The notes under the pieces were generated by a model that ran no database searches, was not told where the DNA came from, and was given only the letters and a program-made list of their open reading frames with translations. This document shows, in pieces, positions 7,472 through 16,074 of a stretch of 53,939 bases of DNA. This stretch comes from JAKALX01 sp964508715 (GTDB lineage Bacteria > Chloroflexota > Dehalococcoidia > Tepidiformales > Tepidiformaceae), in the NCBI GenBank assembly GCA_964508715.1, contig CAZDUX010000020.1, forward strand, positions 1-53,939, written 5' to 3'. Each line of letters opens with the position of its first letter. Positions within the stretch are counted from its first letter, which is position 1. A program made the translations under genes and the position numbers.

Positions 7472-8668
7472 ATGCGAGAAGTAGCCGTCATCGGCGTATC
7501 GATGATCAAGTTCGGCCGCTACCCAGACCGTGACGTTTCGCAGCTTGCCGCACAGGCCAGCCTCCAGGCGTTGAAGGACGCGGGCATGGAGATGAAGGCG
7601 GTGGAGGCGCTCTACAGCGGGAACCTCTACGCCACCTCTGGTTCGGGGCAGCGCATCCTCCAGCAGATGGGACAGACCGGCATCCCTGTCGTCAACGTGG
7701 CCAACGCCTGCGCTACGGGCTCGACGGCGTTCCGCGAGGCCTACCTCGCGATCGCCAGTGGCGCCTATGACATCGTCATGGCCGTCGGCTCGGAGCAGAT
7801 GGGCAAGCAGGGCCTCCTCGGCTCACGGGGCGACCCTGCAACGAGCCTCGAGGGCCGCGTTGGCTCGTACATGATGCCCGCGGTTTTCGGCATGGCTGGC
7901 GCCGAGCACATGCGGAAATACGGGACGAAGCAGGAGCACTTCGCACTCGCTTCGGTAAAGAATCACTACCACAGCACGATGAACCCGCTGGCCCAGTACC
8001 AGAAGGAATCGCCGCTGGACGAGGTGATGAGCGGACGCGGAATTGCCTACCCGAACACGCTGCTCATGTGTTGCCCCACGGGCGATGGTGCGGCGGCAGC
8101 GATCCTCTGCTCGATGGACAAGGCACGCCAGTTCACGACGCAGCCGATCAAGGTGGCGGCGAGCGTCCTGACGAGCGATCCATACACGGACCGCGACCTG
8201 ACCCTCCCGGACATCAATACGCTCACGCGGAATGCAGCGAAGATCGCATACGAGACGGCGGGCATTGGCCCGGCCGACCTGGACCAGGTCGAGCTGCACG
8301 ACTGCTTCGCCACGGCCGAGCTCCTGCACTACGAGAACCTTGGGCTGTGCGGCGACGGTGAGGCCGCGATGCACATCGCCAGTGGCGCTCCGTGGCTGGG
8401 CAACAAGATCCCAACGAAGTACCAGGAGGACGTCGCGCCCTTCCAGGACAAGACGTACCAGCCGAAGACGAAGACCGTCGTCAACGCATCTGGCGGACTC
8501 CTTTCGAAGGGGCACCCGCTGGGCGCTACAGGCGTGGCGAACATCGCCGAGATCGTCTGGCACCTGCGTGGCCAGGCGGGTGCCCGGCAGGTTGAGGGCT
8601 CGAAGATCGGGATGGCACATGTGATCGGTCTCGGGTCGGCCTGCACACTGAACGTGCTGCAGAAGTAG
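7472..8668 (+). CDS. Lipid-transfer/SCP-x-type thiolase
   Basis: A 398-residue thiolase-fold enzyme. The nucleophilic Cys is in NACATGSTAF near residue 85, the His is in SKGHPLGATG near 345, and the C-terminal GSACTLNV replaces the CxG loop of classical thiolases, which marks the SCP-x/Ltp2-like lipid-transfer group. Such enzymes act as thiolases or as retro-aldolases on branched acyl-CoAs, with a DUF35 partner. The DUF35 gene directly upstream supports a complex. AAGGAGATCCC precedes the ATG. The transcript ends in the strong hairpin at 8691-8723. The physiological acyl-CoA is unknown. Confidence 0.9.
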   Translation: MREVAVIGVSMIKFGRYPDRDVSQLAAQASLQALKDAGMEMKAVEALYSGNLYATSGSGQRILQQMGQTGIPVVNVANACATGSTAFREAYLAIASGAYDIVMAVGSEQMGKQGLLGSRGDPATSLEGRVGSYMMPAVFGMAGAEHMRKYGTKQEHFALASVKNHYHSTMNPLAQYQKESPLDEVMSGRGIAYPNTLLMCCPTGDGAAAAILCSMDKARQFTTQPIKVAASVLTSDPYTDRDLTLPDINTLTRNAAKIAYETAGIGPADLDQVELHDCFATAELLHYENLGLCGDGEAAMHIASGAPWLGNKIPTKYQEDVAPFQDKTYQPKTKTVVNASGGLLSKGHPLGATGVANIAEIVWHLRGQAGARQVEGSKIGMAHVIGLGSACTLNVLQK

Positions 8669-8690
8669 CGCTCACAAGAGAGCGGACCGG

Positions 8691-8723
8691 AGAGAAGGGA
8701 CAGCGAATCGCTGTCCCTTCTCT
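8691..8723 (+). terminator. Strong hairpin terminator after the thiolase
   Basis: A perfect 15-bp stem (AGAGAAGGGACAGCG and its complement) with an AAT loop starts 22 bases after the thiolase stop. Only a short T-poor tail follows, but stem strength and position make this a transcript end. Confidence 0.8.
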
Positions 8724-9038
8724 TGCTTATGTGTGTGCCACGAGCGAGTTCGCTTCTGAGCCGCATCTCCTCGACCGAACGGCTCGACACGGTGCGGCCA
8801 CCGACGCAATAGTTGCGGCCCTCCGGTCCAGTTGGTCGGCTCTTGCATAGACTCCGCGGATACCAGGGCACTTACGTTCGGGTTCCACACGATGTGAGAT
8901 GGGGCGTTTCTCTGAGGAGAAGCACGCGGGTGCACGGTCACAGCGCGGGATGGACACACTCATCGCCCTGATCGTCATTCGCCGGCTCGGTGCGGGGGTG
9001 CCACTGGCGACGCTTCGCCAGCGCACCCTGCGGCCGCA
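8724..9038. other. Intergenic region before nudC
   Basis: 315 bases without a credible gene on either strand. The last part contains a 7-bp hairpin (CTGGCGA/TCGCCAG, 9004-9021) ending 17 bases before the nudC start, which could influence initiation. Nothing else is recognised. Confidence 0.5.
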
Positions 9039-9932
9039 GTGCTGACGCAGGTAACCGGGCTGGCATTGACGGGCGCGAGAAATTGGGACACGCTCCGGTT
9101 TGTGCCTCACCATGTTTTTCAATCACTCATCACCGCGCCTGAACATGCTTCTGGCCAGCAGGGGATCTGGTTCTGCGTTGGCCGAAACACCGTCCTTGTC
9201 ACACCGGGCGACGAGGGGCTCGAGCCGCTGCGTGCGGTGCACCCCAGCGACCTGGGGCTGGTAGTCGACCACGAGCACTTCCTGGGATTGCTCGATGGGA
9301 CGCCTGTATGGGCGGCGGGAGTCGATTCGCCGGGAGACGACCCGGACGGATACCGGCACGAGAACCTATTCAGCCTCTTCCCAAATACGGATGAACAGAC
9401 GTGGGCCCTCGCAGGGCGAGCCATCCAGGTGGCGGAATGGCACCGGACCAACCGGTTCTGCGGGCGGTGTGGGACGCCGACCGAGGATGCGCCGGGAGAG
9501 CGCGCGCGCAAGTGCCCTTCGTGCGGGATGCTGGCCTTTCCGCGGCTGGCGCCGGCGGTCATCACGCTCGTTGAGCGGGAGGACGAGGTCCTGCTGGCAC
9601 GTGGACGCACGTTCGGCGCGAATCCGATGTACAGCACGCTCGCCGGTTTCGTGGAGCCCGGCGAAAACCTGGAAGAGTGCGTTGCCCGGGAGATCCGCGA
9701 AGAGGTGGGAGTACAGGTGGGAGATATCCGGTACATGGGGAGTCAGCCATGGCCGTTCCCGCACCAATTGATGATCGGATTCCACGCGACGTGGGCAAGC
9801 GGCGAGATCGAGATCGATCCGAACGAGATTGTGGATGCGAAGTGGTTTAGAGCGGATTCCCTGCCAAACATCCCCGGACGGATGTCGATTGCGCGGCGGC
9901 TGATCGATACGTGGTTGGAGCGACAGCGATAG
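9039..9932 (+). CDS. nudC: NADH pyrophosphatase / mRNA de-capping Nudix hydrolase
   Basis: A 297-residue NudC-type hydrolase that cleaves NAD(H) to NMN(H) plus AMP and removes NAD caps from RNA. The domain order is an N-terminal regulatory domain (1-135), a zinc ribbon with C141, C144, C159 and C162, and a Nudix domain whose box GFVEPGENLEECVAREIREE starts near residue 203. The NudC-specific SQPWPFP motif follows about 20 residues after the box. Length matches the family. The start is taken as the GTG at 9039; residues before VPHHV are poorly constrained and a later start is possible. Confidence 0.93.
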   Translation: MLTQVTGLALTGARNWDTLRFVPHHVFQSLITAPEHASGQQGIWFCVGRNTVLVTPGDEGLEPLRAVHPSDLGLVVDHEHFLGLLDGTPVWAAGVDSPGDDPDGYRHENLFSLFPNTDEQTWALAGRAIQVAEWHRTNRFCGRCGTPTEDAPGERARKCPSCGMLAFPRLAPAVITLVEREDEVLLARGRTFGANPMYSTLAGFVEPGENLEECVAREIREEVGVQVGDIRYMGSQPWPFPHQLMIGFHATWASGEIEIDPNEIVDAKWFRADSLPNIPGRMSIARRLIDTWLERQR

Positions 9933-10411
9933 GACAGTGGCCCTGAGTCCGCAACGCCGCGCGGCCTGCGCATCACTCGCTCCGCTGAACGAGGCGTTGG
10001 CAGAAAACGCCACCGTGGTGCGAATGGGCCCCGGGGATGGCCAGCCCGCGAAACAGCCGTGCAGCGAAGTGGTTCGCCCCAGCCGTGCCGTGAGTCTGCC
10101 CGCGTGCCCTGGCGAACGGGTTTGAGTCCGGGGACTGATATCTCTGTTGAAGGCATATTTAAGTAGAAGGGATCGTGACCGCGGAGCGTGAACCGGCCAT
10201 AGCGGACTATCGCCCGGCTCGAGACTGATTCCCCGCCCGAGAGCGTCGACGACTGACTCACCTACGCTTTCGGAAACGGCGCTTCTCGAGAACATAGTGA
10301 TTGCCGCTGGCCAATCGGCTGCAACCGGGGCCCCACTATTGGGGCCCGGTTGCAGCGAGGAGTCCCTCATCGATTCTCTGGCAGCCGGTGCAACCCGTTG
10401 GAAATGGCGGG
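9933..10411. other. Intergenic region between nudC and the alcohol dehydrogenase
   Basis: 479 bases between convergent genes with no supported coding sequence. It contains the long imperfect inverted repeat at 10319-10355. An AT-richer patch (GGCATATTTAAGTAGAAGG near 10151-10169) looks like a possible orphan promoter or decayed sequence. Confidence 0.5.
10319..10355 (-). terminator. Long inverted repeat downstream of the alcohol dehydrogenase
   Basis: A 16-bp stem (CTGCAACCGGGCCCCA, with one bulged G in the left arm) closes on a CTAT loop. It lies 57 bases past the stop of the minus-strand dehydrogenase and between convergent genes, so it may end transcription in both directions. No U-tract. 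Confidence 0.5.
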
Positions 10412-11446
10412 TTACGGGCGGAGTGCGATCTTGAGGACGCCACCCGTCTTATTGCGGAACAGGTCATAACCGGCCGGCGTCTCACTGAGCTTCATCGAGT
10501 GCGTGAAGAGGGGTGTGAGATCGACCTTGCCGCCTGCGATGAGCCCCATGAGACGGTTCATGCGGTCCGTGCCAACAGGGCAGAGCGTGGTGACAAGCCG
10601 GCGGTGGATGAATGACCCGCTCGTGGGGAGGTTGAGGACAGGGAAGGCGCCATAGACGCCGACTGAACTGACGGTGCCTCCAAGACGTGCGACGGCACAG
10701 GCGTTTTCGAACGTAGCCTGGTTACCGAGAGCCTCGACGGCGATGTCGACACCCTTGTTGTTGGTGAGTTGCATGATCTTCGCAACCGCCTCGGAGGGTT
10801 CGACGACGACATCGGCGCCGAGCCGCTTCGACATTGCGACACGCTCGGGGATTGACTCCACGGTGATGATGGTGCCCGCACCAAGGGCGCGAGCACCGGC
10901 CGTGGCACAGAGGCCGACGGGGCCCTGGGCAAAGATAGCGACGGTGTCGCCGGGGCGAATACCCCCGCGTTCAATGGCGGCAAAGCCGGTGGACATGATG
11001 TCGGTGGCGAAAAGGACCTGCTCGTCGGTGAGGTTGTCCGGGACCTTCGCCATGCTCGTCTGGGCGCCATTGACGAGGAAGAACTCGCCCTGTGCACCGA
11101 AGAGCAGGTTGGCGGGAGCATTGAACGTTTCGCACACCTGGTGGTCGCCGTCCATGCAGCGGGCACAGACACCACAGCAGAGGAGGCAGCTGGTAACGAC
11201 CCGGTCGCCGGCCTTGAAGGCAGTGACGCCAGCCCCGACGGCCTCGACGATACCGACTGCCTCGTGGCCCATGGGGACACCGCCCGGAATGGGCATCTCA
11301 TCGACGATATGCATGTCGCTCCCGCAGATGGTGCTGAGGGTGGTGCGAACGAGGGCCTGGCCCGGTCCCGGCTGATCGGGGTAGGGGATGGTGGTCATGG
11401 CCACCTGGTGCGGACCGGTCTTTACACAGGACAGCGAATTAGGCAA
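10412..11446 (-). CDS. Zinc-dependent alcohol dehydrogenase (MDR family)
   Basis: A 344-residue medium-chain dehydrogenase. The catalytic zinc site is seen in TICGSDMHI and GHEAVG; the structural zinc lobe in CLLCCGVCARCMDGDHQVC; the Rossmann motif in FAQGPVGLCATAGARALGA. It should oxidise a secondary alcohol or short-chain substrate with NAD(P). I place the start at the TTG at 11446 because GAGGAG lies nine bases upstream; downstream in-frame GTG and ATG codons (VAMTTIP) would truncate the first strand. Single gene ended by an inverted repeat. Confidence 0.87.
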   Translation of the reverse strand: MPNSLSCVKTGPHQVAMTTIPYPDQPGPGQALVRTTLSTICGSDMHIVDEMPIPGGVPMGHEAVGIVEAVGAGVTAFKAGDRVVTSCLLCCGVCARCMDGDHQVCETFNAPANLLFGAQGEFFLVNGAQTSMAKVPDNLTDEQVLFATDIMSTGFAAIERGGIRPGDTVAIFAQGPVGLCATAGARALGAGTIITVESIPERVAMSKRLGADVVVEPSEAVAKIMQLTNNKGVDIAVEALGNQATFENACAVARLGGTVSSVGVYGAFPVLNLPTSGSFIHRRLVTTLCPVGTDRMNRLMGLIAGGKVDLTPLFTHSMKLSETPAGYDLFRNKTGGVLKIALRP

Positions 11447-11530
11447 TGGGGCTACTCCTCGGGAGATCGCCCTATTCTGCAGCAAGGAATCGAATCACGC
11501 TCGGAAAAATATGGTAGAGCAGGTGGAGTC

Positions 11531-11746
11531 TCAGGCGGAGTACTGGACGAGGATCTCGCGGGTCTCTTCCTCGGCATTCAGGAGTTCGGCCCTGGCGGGG
11601 CGTTCGGCGAAGGCCCAGAGCATGGCCCACTGGACCGCCTCGGCCTCAGACTCGAACCATTTGATCTCCTCGTGGTCCGTCCAGGCCAGCCAGATGCCAG
11701 ACCGCTGAGTCACGCGGACAACACGTTCGTGCGGCATTGCTGGCAT
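11531..11746 (-). CDS. Small hypothetical protein, 71 aa
   Basis: A 71-residue acidic soluble protein (MPAMPHERVVRVTQRSGIWL..., with a WFESEAEAVQWAMLWAFAE helix and EEETREILVQYSA tail). The ATG at 11746 has GGAGGTGTCCG directly upstream, which sets the start even though the frame is open further. No family recognised. The strand-then-helix pattern suggests a compact single domain. Confidence 0.6.
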   Translation of the reverse strand: MPAMPHERVVRVTQRSGIWLAWTDHEEIKWFESEAEAVQWAMLWAFAERPARAELLNAEEETREILVQYSA

Positions 11747-11831
11747 CGGACACCTCCTCGAAGCTCGATGTTTCCCGATAATACCGCCTCGGGATACGGG
11801 CAGTCGTGGGAAGCACGGGGGCCGAAGGTCC

Positions 11832-12470
11832 CTAACCCGCCGCGGTTGAATGGACGATGGGCGCATAACCGGCGGCGATGACACGAATGATCGCCGGTGG
11901 TGTGAGTACGTTCACCTCGGCCCGTGGGTCGAGCCTGCGGAGGATAGTGGTATATCCTCCGGGCGACCAGGCGCGGAGTGCCCCATGCCAGAGCATGTAC
12001 GGCATGCTATCGGCGAGGGCAAGGAATACACCATCGGGGAGATCACCGAGGAGAGCGCGGTGAGTGCGTTTCTGCCCCTCCGGAGTGAGGCGTTCGGCAT
12101 GGAGGATGCGATCAACCTCGGGCGCACGGAGCCTGTCGCCGGGCGCAGGTGACCGGGGATTCACACGCTCCCAGAGGCGGAGGAAGGCATCGAATTCGGA
12201 GCGGCGGCATTCGGCGCAGGGGCGATGCCCGGCTGCAAGTGCCGTCGCCTCGTCGAGGAAAAAGAGGTGGGTGTAATAGCCCGGCCGAAAGAGCTGTTGG
12301 CGGCGTCCCTTGAACTCGAGCAGGCAGGTGATCCAGCGTTCCACCTGCCAATGACGTGGACGGAGATTGCCAGAATCGTCGTGGATGCAGCCACGGTTGC
12401 CGAGGAAGAGGCCGCGTTCGGGGGTGGCTACGATCTCACCAGAGGGAGTGACCCGGTTTCGAAGTGGCAT
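11832..12470 (-). CDS. Uncharacterised 212-aa protein with HRPCAEC motif
   Basis: A 212-residue soluble protein with a strongly structured N-terminal half: GLFLGNRGCIHDD, WITCLLEFKGRRQ, and LAAGHRPCAECRRSEFDAFLRLW near residues 80-100. The His-Arg-Pro-Cys-x-x-Cys sequence recalls the RPCKRC zinc site of the Ada methyl-acceptor domain, but only one cysteine pair is evident here and the rest does not match Ada. The C-terminal half (about 130-205) looks like a separate small beta domain. It ends a three-gene minus-strand operon, three bases after marC. Function unknown; metal or nucleic-acid binding is only a guess. Confidence 0.6.
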   Translation of the reverse strand: MPLRNRVTPSGEIVATPERGLFLGNRGCIHDDSGNLRPRHWQVERWITCLLEFKGRRQQLFRPGYYTHLFFLDEATALAAGHRPCAECRRSEFDAFLRLWERVNPRSPAPGDRLRAPEVDRILHAERLTPEGQKRTHRALLGDLPDGVFLALADSMPYMLWHGALRAWSPGGYTTILRRLDPRAEVNVLTPPAIIRVIAAGYAPIVHSTAAG

Positions 12471-12473
12471 GGA

Positions 12474-13037
12474 TCAGATGTCCCTGATACCGCTGACGAT
12501 GAGACCCGCTGCAACCGCCACGAGGAGTGCGCCCGTGATACGCGCCGTGCCACCGAGTGGAGCCCGGGCACGCTCGAGGCGGGCGCACAGGAGTACGCCT
12601 GTTGCGATGACGATGACCGTCACTGCTCCGAACGCGCGGCCGAAGCCATCATCGGCACCGTAGCTGACGGCAGCCATGAGGCCGGCGGGGCCAGCGAACA
12701 AGGGAACCGCAAGCGGAAAGGCCGCGCCCCGGAGGTCGATGTGGTCGGTATCGGTGGTGATGGCGCCGAACCAGATGGCGAGGACGCCCATCGTGGCCAT
12801 GACGATTCCGGCGGCGACGCGAAACGATTCCGGGGCGATATCGAGCCAATCGAGAAGGTGGGGCGCACTCCAGCAAGTGAGGGCAAAGGGGAAAAGAGCA
12901 ATGACAGCGCCCACGATGGGGAGCCGGAAACGGAGGTGATGGTTGCCCGGCTGCTGGAGACGGCTGAACGATGCCGCGACTGCTGCAGGGTTGACCGCTG
13001 CAAAGAAGATCACGACCAGGCGAAGGAAGTCGTTCAT
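12474..13037 (-). CDS. MarC-family integral membrane protein
   Basis: A 187-residue membrane protein of the MarC/YhgN family with about six hydrophobic helices. The N-terminal signature FFAAVNPAAVAASFSRL (helix with NP motif) and the second repeat FPLAVPLFAGPAGLMAAVSY with a FPLAxPLxAGP core are diagnostic. MarC proteins have no settled function. Its ATG overlaps the stop of the upstream 399-residue gene (ATGA), indicating translational coupling. Confidence 0.85.
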   Translation of the reverse strand: MNDFLRLVVIFFAAVNPAAVAASFSRLQQPGNHHLRFRLPIVGAVIALFPFALTCWSAPHLLDWLDIAPESFRVAAGIVMATMGVLAIWFGAITTDTDHIDLRGAAFPLAVPLFAGPAGLMAAVSYGADDGFGRAFGAVTVIVIATGVLLCARLERARAPLGGTARITGALLVAVAAGLIVSGIRDI

Positions 13038-14233
13038 CGTTTGTCTTTCCGTTCATCGATGATGTCGCGGGCACGAAGGGTGGCCGAAAGGGAGTGTTGC
13101 TGGTCGTCCATGCGCGTTACGTTGTCCGCAAACCATGCTCCTTCACTCAAGCCAGGACGTGGTGAGGATGCTGCCTGCGACTTCGTAACCTGGCGGGCGG
13201 CGAGCATTCCGGCACCGCAAATAGCGCGATCGCCGATAGCGTCTTTCATGTCGGCCATCCGGGGATCGATGGAGGCGAGGCGCCAGAGTGAGTCGAGGCC
13301 CTCAATCCAGGTCCCCATGCCGGCGCCACGAGCCCGGGGACCGCGGAGGATATCCGACCACCAGGAATTGCCCCGCCCGGATTCGACACGGACGAGGAAG
13401 CCGAAGCGTTCGGCGAGGGTACGTGCGTAGGCGATATTGGAATCGGTCGGGGGCCAACTGGCCATCTCGCCGAGGCCATACGCGGCCCACTGGTCGGCCC
13501 AGGGTGGGAATTTCTGGTTTTCGACGCGGTCGCGATTGAACGAGAGGTAGTCGGCGACTTTTCGGGCGGGCCTGTCCCAGCTCTCACTCGGGAAGAGGCG
13601 GTGCATGAGCGTGAGCGCCCAGAACGCCTCGCCAGTCGCGTACTTCGAACGCTCGAACGGGTTGGGCTTCCCGGTTACCGGATCCCAGGAGAGGAGGAAG
13701 CTGCCATCGTCTTGTTGCATGAGGAGGATGAAGCGCGCGAGTTCGTGCATGAGCGGGTCGTAGCGTGCGTCATCGGTCGCGATGCGGCGCTGTTCGAGGC
13801 CGGCGAGCATGAGCGCGACCGAGCCGAGCTCGATGCGGCCATCAGTGGGGTCACGGAGGGCTGCCCAGTCGTCGTGACGGATGAGATGGTCTTCCATCCA
13901 CCCGGTCGCACGGTCAGCAGTGGGGATGCCGCTCGCGTCGCCAGCTTCGGCAGCGAGCATGTAGAGACCCATCGTGACACCGGCGTGGCGGACAGCGTTG
14001 TAATCGGATGATTCCACGTCAGTCGCCGTGTTCCACTCGTAGAGGTAGCTGCCGTCGGGCTTCTGTGCTCGCTCAACCCAGCCAGCCGCGGCCCGGGCGG
14101 TCGCCAGGAGGGACGCCGAATCGACGGGTGGGCAGACCTGCGCCGGGATCATGGTCTGGCGGAGGACAACGAGCCCCACGGCCCAGAACGCGAGCAACCC
14201 AAGCGCACCACGGTACCGCACGGACGGAAGCAT
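13034..14233 (-). CDS. Membrane-anchored alpha/alpha-toroid (terpenoid-cyclase-like fold) protein
   Basis: A 399-residue protein with one N-terminal membrane anchor (about 8-26) and an extracytoplasmic domain of repeated helix pairs. Repeats such as GWVERAQKPDGSYLYEW, RFILLMQQDDGSFLLSW and GEAFWALTLMHRLFP carry the QxxDGSf/W pattern seen in prenyltransferase, squalene-cyclase and N-acylglucosamine-epimerase-like six-hairpin toroids. No terpene-cyclase DxDD motif is visible, so a glycan- or lipid-related binding or hydrolytic role is more plausible than cyclisation. First gene of an operon with MarC. Confidence 0.6.
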   Translation of the reverse strand: MLPSVRYRGALGLLAFWAVGLVVLRQTMIPAQVCPPVDSASLLATARAAAGWVERAQKPDGSYLYEWNTATDVESSDYNAVRHAGVTMGLYMLAAEAGDASGIPTADRATGWMEDHLIRHDDWAALRDPTDGRIELGSVALMLAGLEQRRIATDDARYDPLMHELARFILLMQQDDGSFLLSWDPVTGKPNPFERSKYATGEAFWALTLMHRLFPSESWDRPARKVADYLSFNRDRVENQKFPPWADQWAAYGLGEMASWPPTDSNIAYARTLAERFGFLVRVESGRGNSWWSDILRGPRARGAGMGTWIEGLDSLWRLASIDPRMADMKDAIGDRAICGAGMLAARQVTKSQAASSPRPGLSEGAWFADNVTRMDDQQHSLSATLRARDIIDERKDKR

Positions 14234-14263
14234 ACGCCGCCGCGAGTCTCAGAGCCGCGGGGC

Positions 14264-14896
14264 GTGCGGTACGCTCGATATGTGGATCTGTTCGAACGTG
14301 CGGCAGCGTGCAGGCAATGCCATGGAGTGAGGCCAGGGAGCGCCATCTTCGGTGCGAGCAATGGCCCGGTCGATGCGGCGGTGATGTTCGTCGGCGAGGC
14401 GCCGGGACGGATCGGAGCGGGCCGGACGGGAGTGCCATTTTCGGGAGACGAGTCGGGCCGTCGGTTCGAGGCGTTGCTCGGGGAGGCAGGATTACGCCGG
14501 GACGAGGTGTTCATTACGAACGCCGTGTTGTGCCTGCCCCTGGACAGCCGCGGAAGGAACCGGCGGCCCCTGGCATCGGAGGTGCAGCGGTGCCGGTCGT
14601 ATCTCGCGGGGACGATTGACCTGGTGCGGCCACAACTCGTGGTGGCGCTGGGCCGGGTGGCACTCGATTCACTCGGGGTGCTTGAGCCTCATGGGTTATC
14701 GCTCCGTGGTCATGTGGCATGCGTCGTACCGTGGCGAGGGACCATGCTGGGCGTGCTCTATCATCCAGGGCGGCAGGCTGAACTCCACCGGAGCCGGGAG
14801 GACCAGGTGGCGGATTGGCGCCAACTGGGAGAAAGCGTGCGAGCGCTGGCCGAGACCGGAAGTGCACGCGGGCGGCGGATTAATGGTCGCCAGTGA
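14264..14896 (+). CDS. Uracil-DNA glycosylase, iron-sulfur family (UDG family 4/5-like)
   Basis: A 210-residue repair enzyme that removes uracil from DNA. Motif 1 GEAPGRIGAG is visible at about 45, motif 2 is YHPGRQ, and C16 and C19 with two later cysteines (in NAVLC and VQRCRSY) could hold the [4Fe-4S] cluster. The GEAPG motif places it with families 4 and 5 rather than Ung. The GTG at 14264 is used; a GTG at 14282 is an alternative. It overlaps the convergent ABC ATPase gene by 17 bases at its 3' end. Confidence 0.85.
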   Translation: MRYARYVDLFERAAACRQCHGVRPGSAIFGASNGPVDAAVMFVGEAPGRIGAGRTGVPFSGDESGRRFEALLGEAGLRRDEVFITNAVLCLPLDSRGRNRRPLASEVQRCRSYLAGTIDLVRPQLVVALGRVALDSLGVLEPHGLSLRGHVACVVPWRGTMLGVLYHPGRQAELHRSREDQVADWRQLGESVRALAETGSARGRRINGRQ

Positions 14897-15680
14897 CGCG
14901 CCGGAGGAAGTTCCGAGCGCGCTCGGTCCTTGGTGCGCCAAAGAACTCGGCGGGCGTCCCCTCCTCCTGGATGATACCTTCGTCCATGAACACCACGCGG
15001 TGTGCGGCCTCTCGGGCAAAGCCCATCTCGTGAGTGACGGCGAGCATGGTCATACCTTCGGCTGCGAGATCGCGCATCACGGCGAGGACTTCACCGACGA
15101 GTTCGGGGTCGAGGGCGCTGGTGGCTTCATCGAACATCATGAGCTTCGGATTCATGGCGAGCGCCCGGGCGATGGCTACACGCTGTTGCTGGCCACCCGA
15201 TAGCTGACCCGGGAAGGCATCGAGCTTCGAGGCGAGGCCTACACGGGTGAGCATGGCGACAGCGCGCTCATGAGCCTGTTCCCTGGGTAGTTTTAGCACC
15301 TGGACCGGGGCTTCCATGACATTGCCAAGGGCTGAAAGATGGGGAAAGAGATTGAAGCGCTGGAAGACCATGCCCATCTCGCGACGGACCTTTGCGACGT
15401 CGGACTCACGCTGGGACCGAAGTTTGCCGCCGGCCTCGGTGTAGCCAACGAGGCGTCCCTGGAAGTAGATGCGGCCGCCGTCAATCTTCTCGAGGTGGTT
15501 GATGCAACGGAGGAGGGTCGACTTCCCTGAGCCGGAAGGCCCAAGGATAGCCACGACCTCGCCGGCTACAACAGTCATGGAAATACCACGGAGGACCTCG
15601 ACGTGGCCGAAGCGCTTCTGGACGTCAATGACGTCCAGGAGTTGCGAGTTACGAGTTCTGAGATGCGCGTCTCGCGTCAT
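14880..15680 (-). CDS. Polar amino-acid ABC transporter ATPase (GlnQ/HisP type)
   Basis: A 266-residue ATPase with Walker A GPSGSGKST, Q-loop (VFQRFNLFPHL), signature LSGGQQQR, Walker B LMMFDEATSALD and switch His (AVTHEMG). The FNLFPHLSALGNV and EGTPAEFF segments are typical of polar amino-acid importers. It energises the permease encoded 424 bases upstream on the same strand. The N-terminal 15 or so residues (MTRDAHLRTRNSQLL) look foreign: they are encoded by the short repeat at 15639-15662 that flanks the inserted four-helix-bundle gene, so the ancestral start was probably replaced. Confidence 0.93.
   Translation of the reverse strand: MTRDAHLRTRNSQLLDVIDVQKRFGHVEVLRGISMTVVAGEVVAILGPSGSGKSTLLRCINHLEKIDGGRIYFQGRLVGYTEAGGKLRSQRESDVAKVRREMGMVFQRFNLFPHLSALGNVMEAPVQVLKLPREQAHERAVAMLTRVGLASKLDAFPGQLSGGQQQRVAIARALAMNPKLMMFDEATSALDPELVGEVLAVMRDLAAEGMTMLAVTHEMGFAREAAHRVVFMDEGIIQEEGTPAEFFGAPRTERARNFLRRVTGDH
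15639..15662. repeat. Left copy of GAGTTGCGAGT repeat flanking the four-helix-bundle gene
   Basis: The plus strand reads GAGTTGCGAGTTACGAGTTC plus TGAG. It is the inverted counterpart of the repeat array at 16075-16107, and it lies inside the present N-terminal codons of the ABC ATPase gene. Confidence 0.6.
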
Positions 15681-16063
15681 GGTCGCTGATCCGTCTCCGA
15701 GTGTGGGCGGACTGAGTGGCGCAAGCCAGCAATGATGCGGCCAGTCTCTTCCGCCATGCCATTGAGGGCCTCGAACTCGCCGGGGATGAGGTAGCCCTCA
15801 TCGACGGCAACGTGGAGTTGGGCACGGACTTCTCCACGAGATCCTCTTGCGATTGCGAGGAACCGGGCGAATTCGGCAGGCGATGATCGCTCAAATCCCT
15901 CGGCGATGTTGGAGAGGGTTGAAACTGCAGCACGCCGGATTTGCCGCTCGAGGTCGAGGTCCTCGCGGACGCGGGGGGTGCGAGTGGCCCGATACACCTC
16001 ACGGCATAGCTCTCGAGCCTTCTGCAATGCCACTAACTCCTCAAGCCGCGAAATCTTCGTCAT
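15677..16063 (-). CDS. Four-helix-bundle protein (S23/IVP family)
   Basis: A 128-residue helical protein of the four-helix-bundle family first known from 23S rRNA intervening sequences and related in fold to Avd of diversity-generating retroelements. Typical features: an N-terminal ELVALQKARELCREVYRATR helix, the QIRRAAVSTLSNIAEGFERS helix with the conserved NIAEG core, and a hairpin of two more helices ending at about 112. It sits between the permease and ATPase genes of an amino-acid transporter and overlaps the ATPase start (ATGA). Short GAGTTGCGAGT repeats in inverted orientation bracket it, suggesting it entered the operon as a cassette. The molecular role of stand-alone members is not established. 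Confidence 0.85.
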   Translation of the reverse strand: MTKISRLEELVALQKARELCREVYRATRTPRVREDLDLERQIRRAAVSTLSNIAEGFERSSPAEFARFLAIARGSRGEVRAQLHVAVDEGYLIPGEFEALNGMAEETGRIIAGLRHSVRPHSETDQRP

Positions 16064-16074
16064 CGATTCGAATT

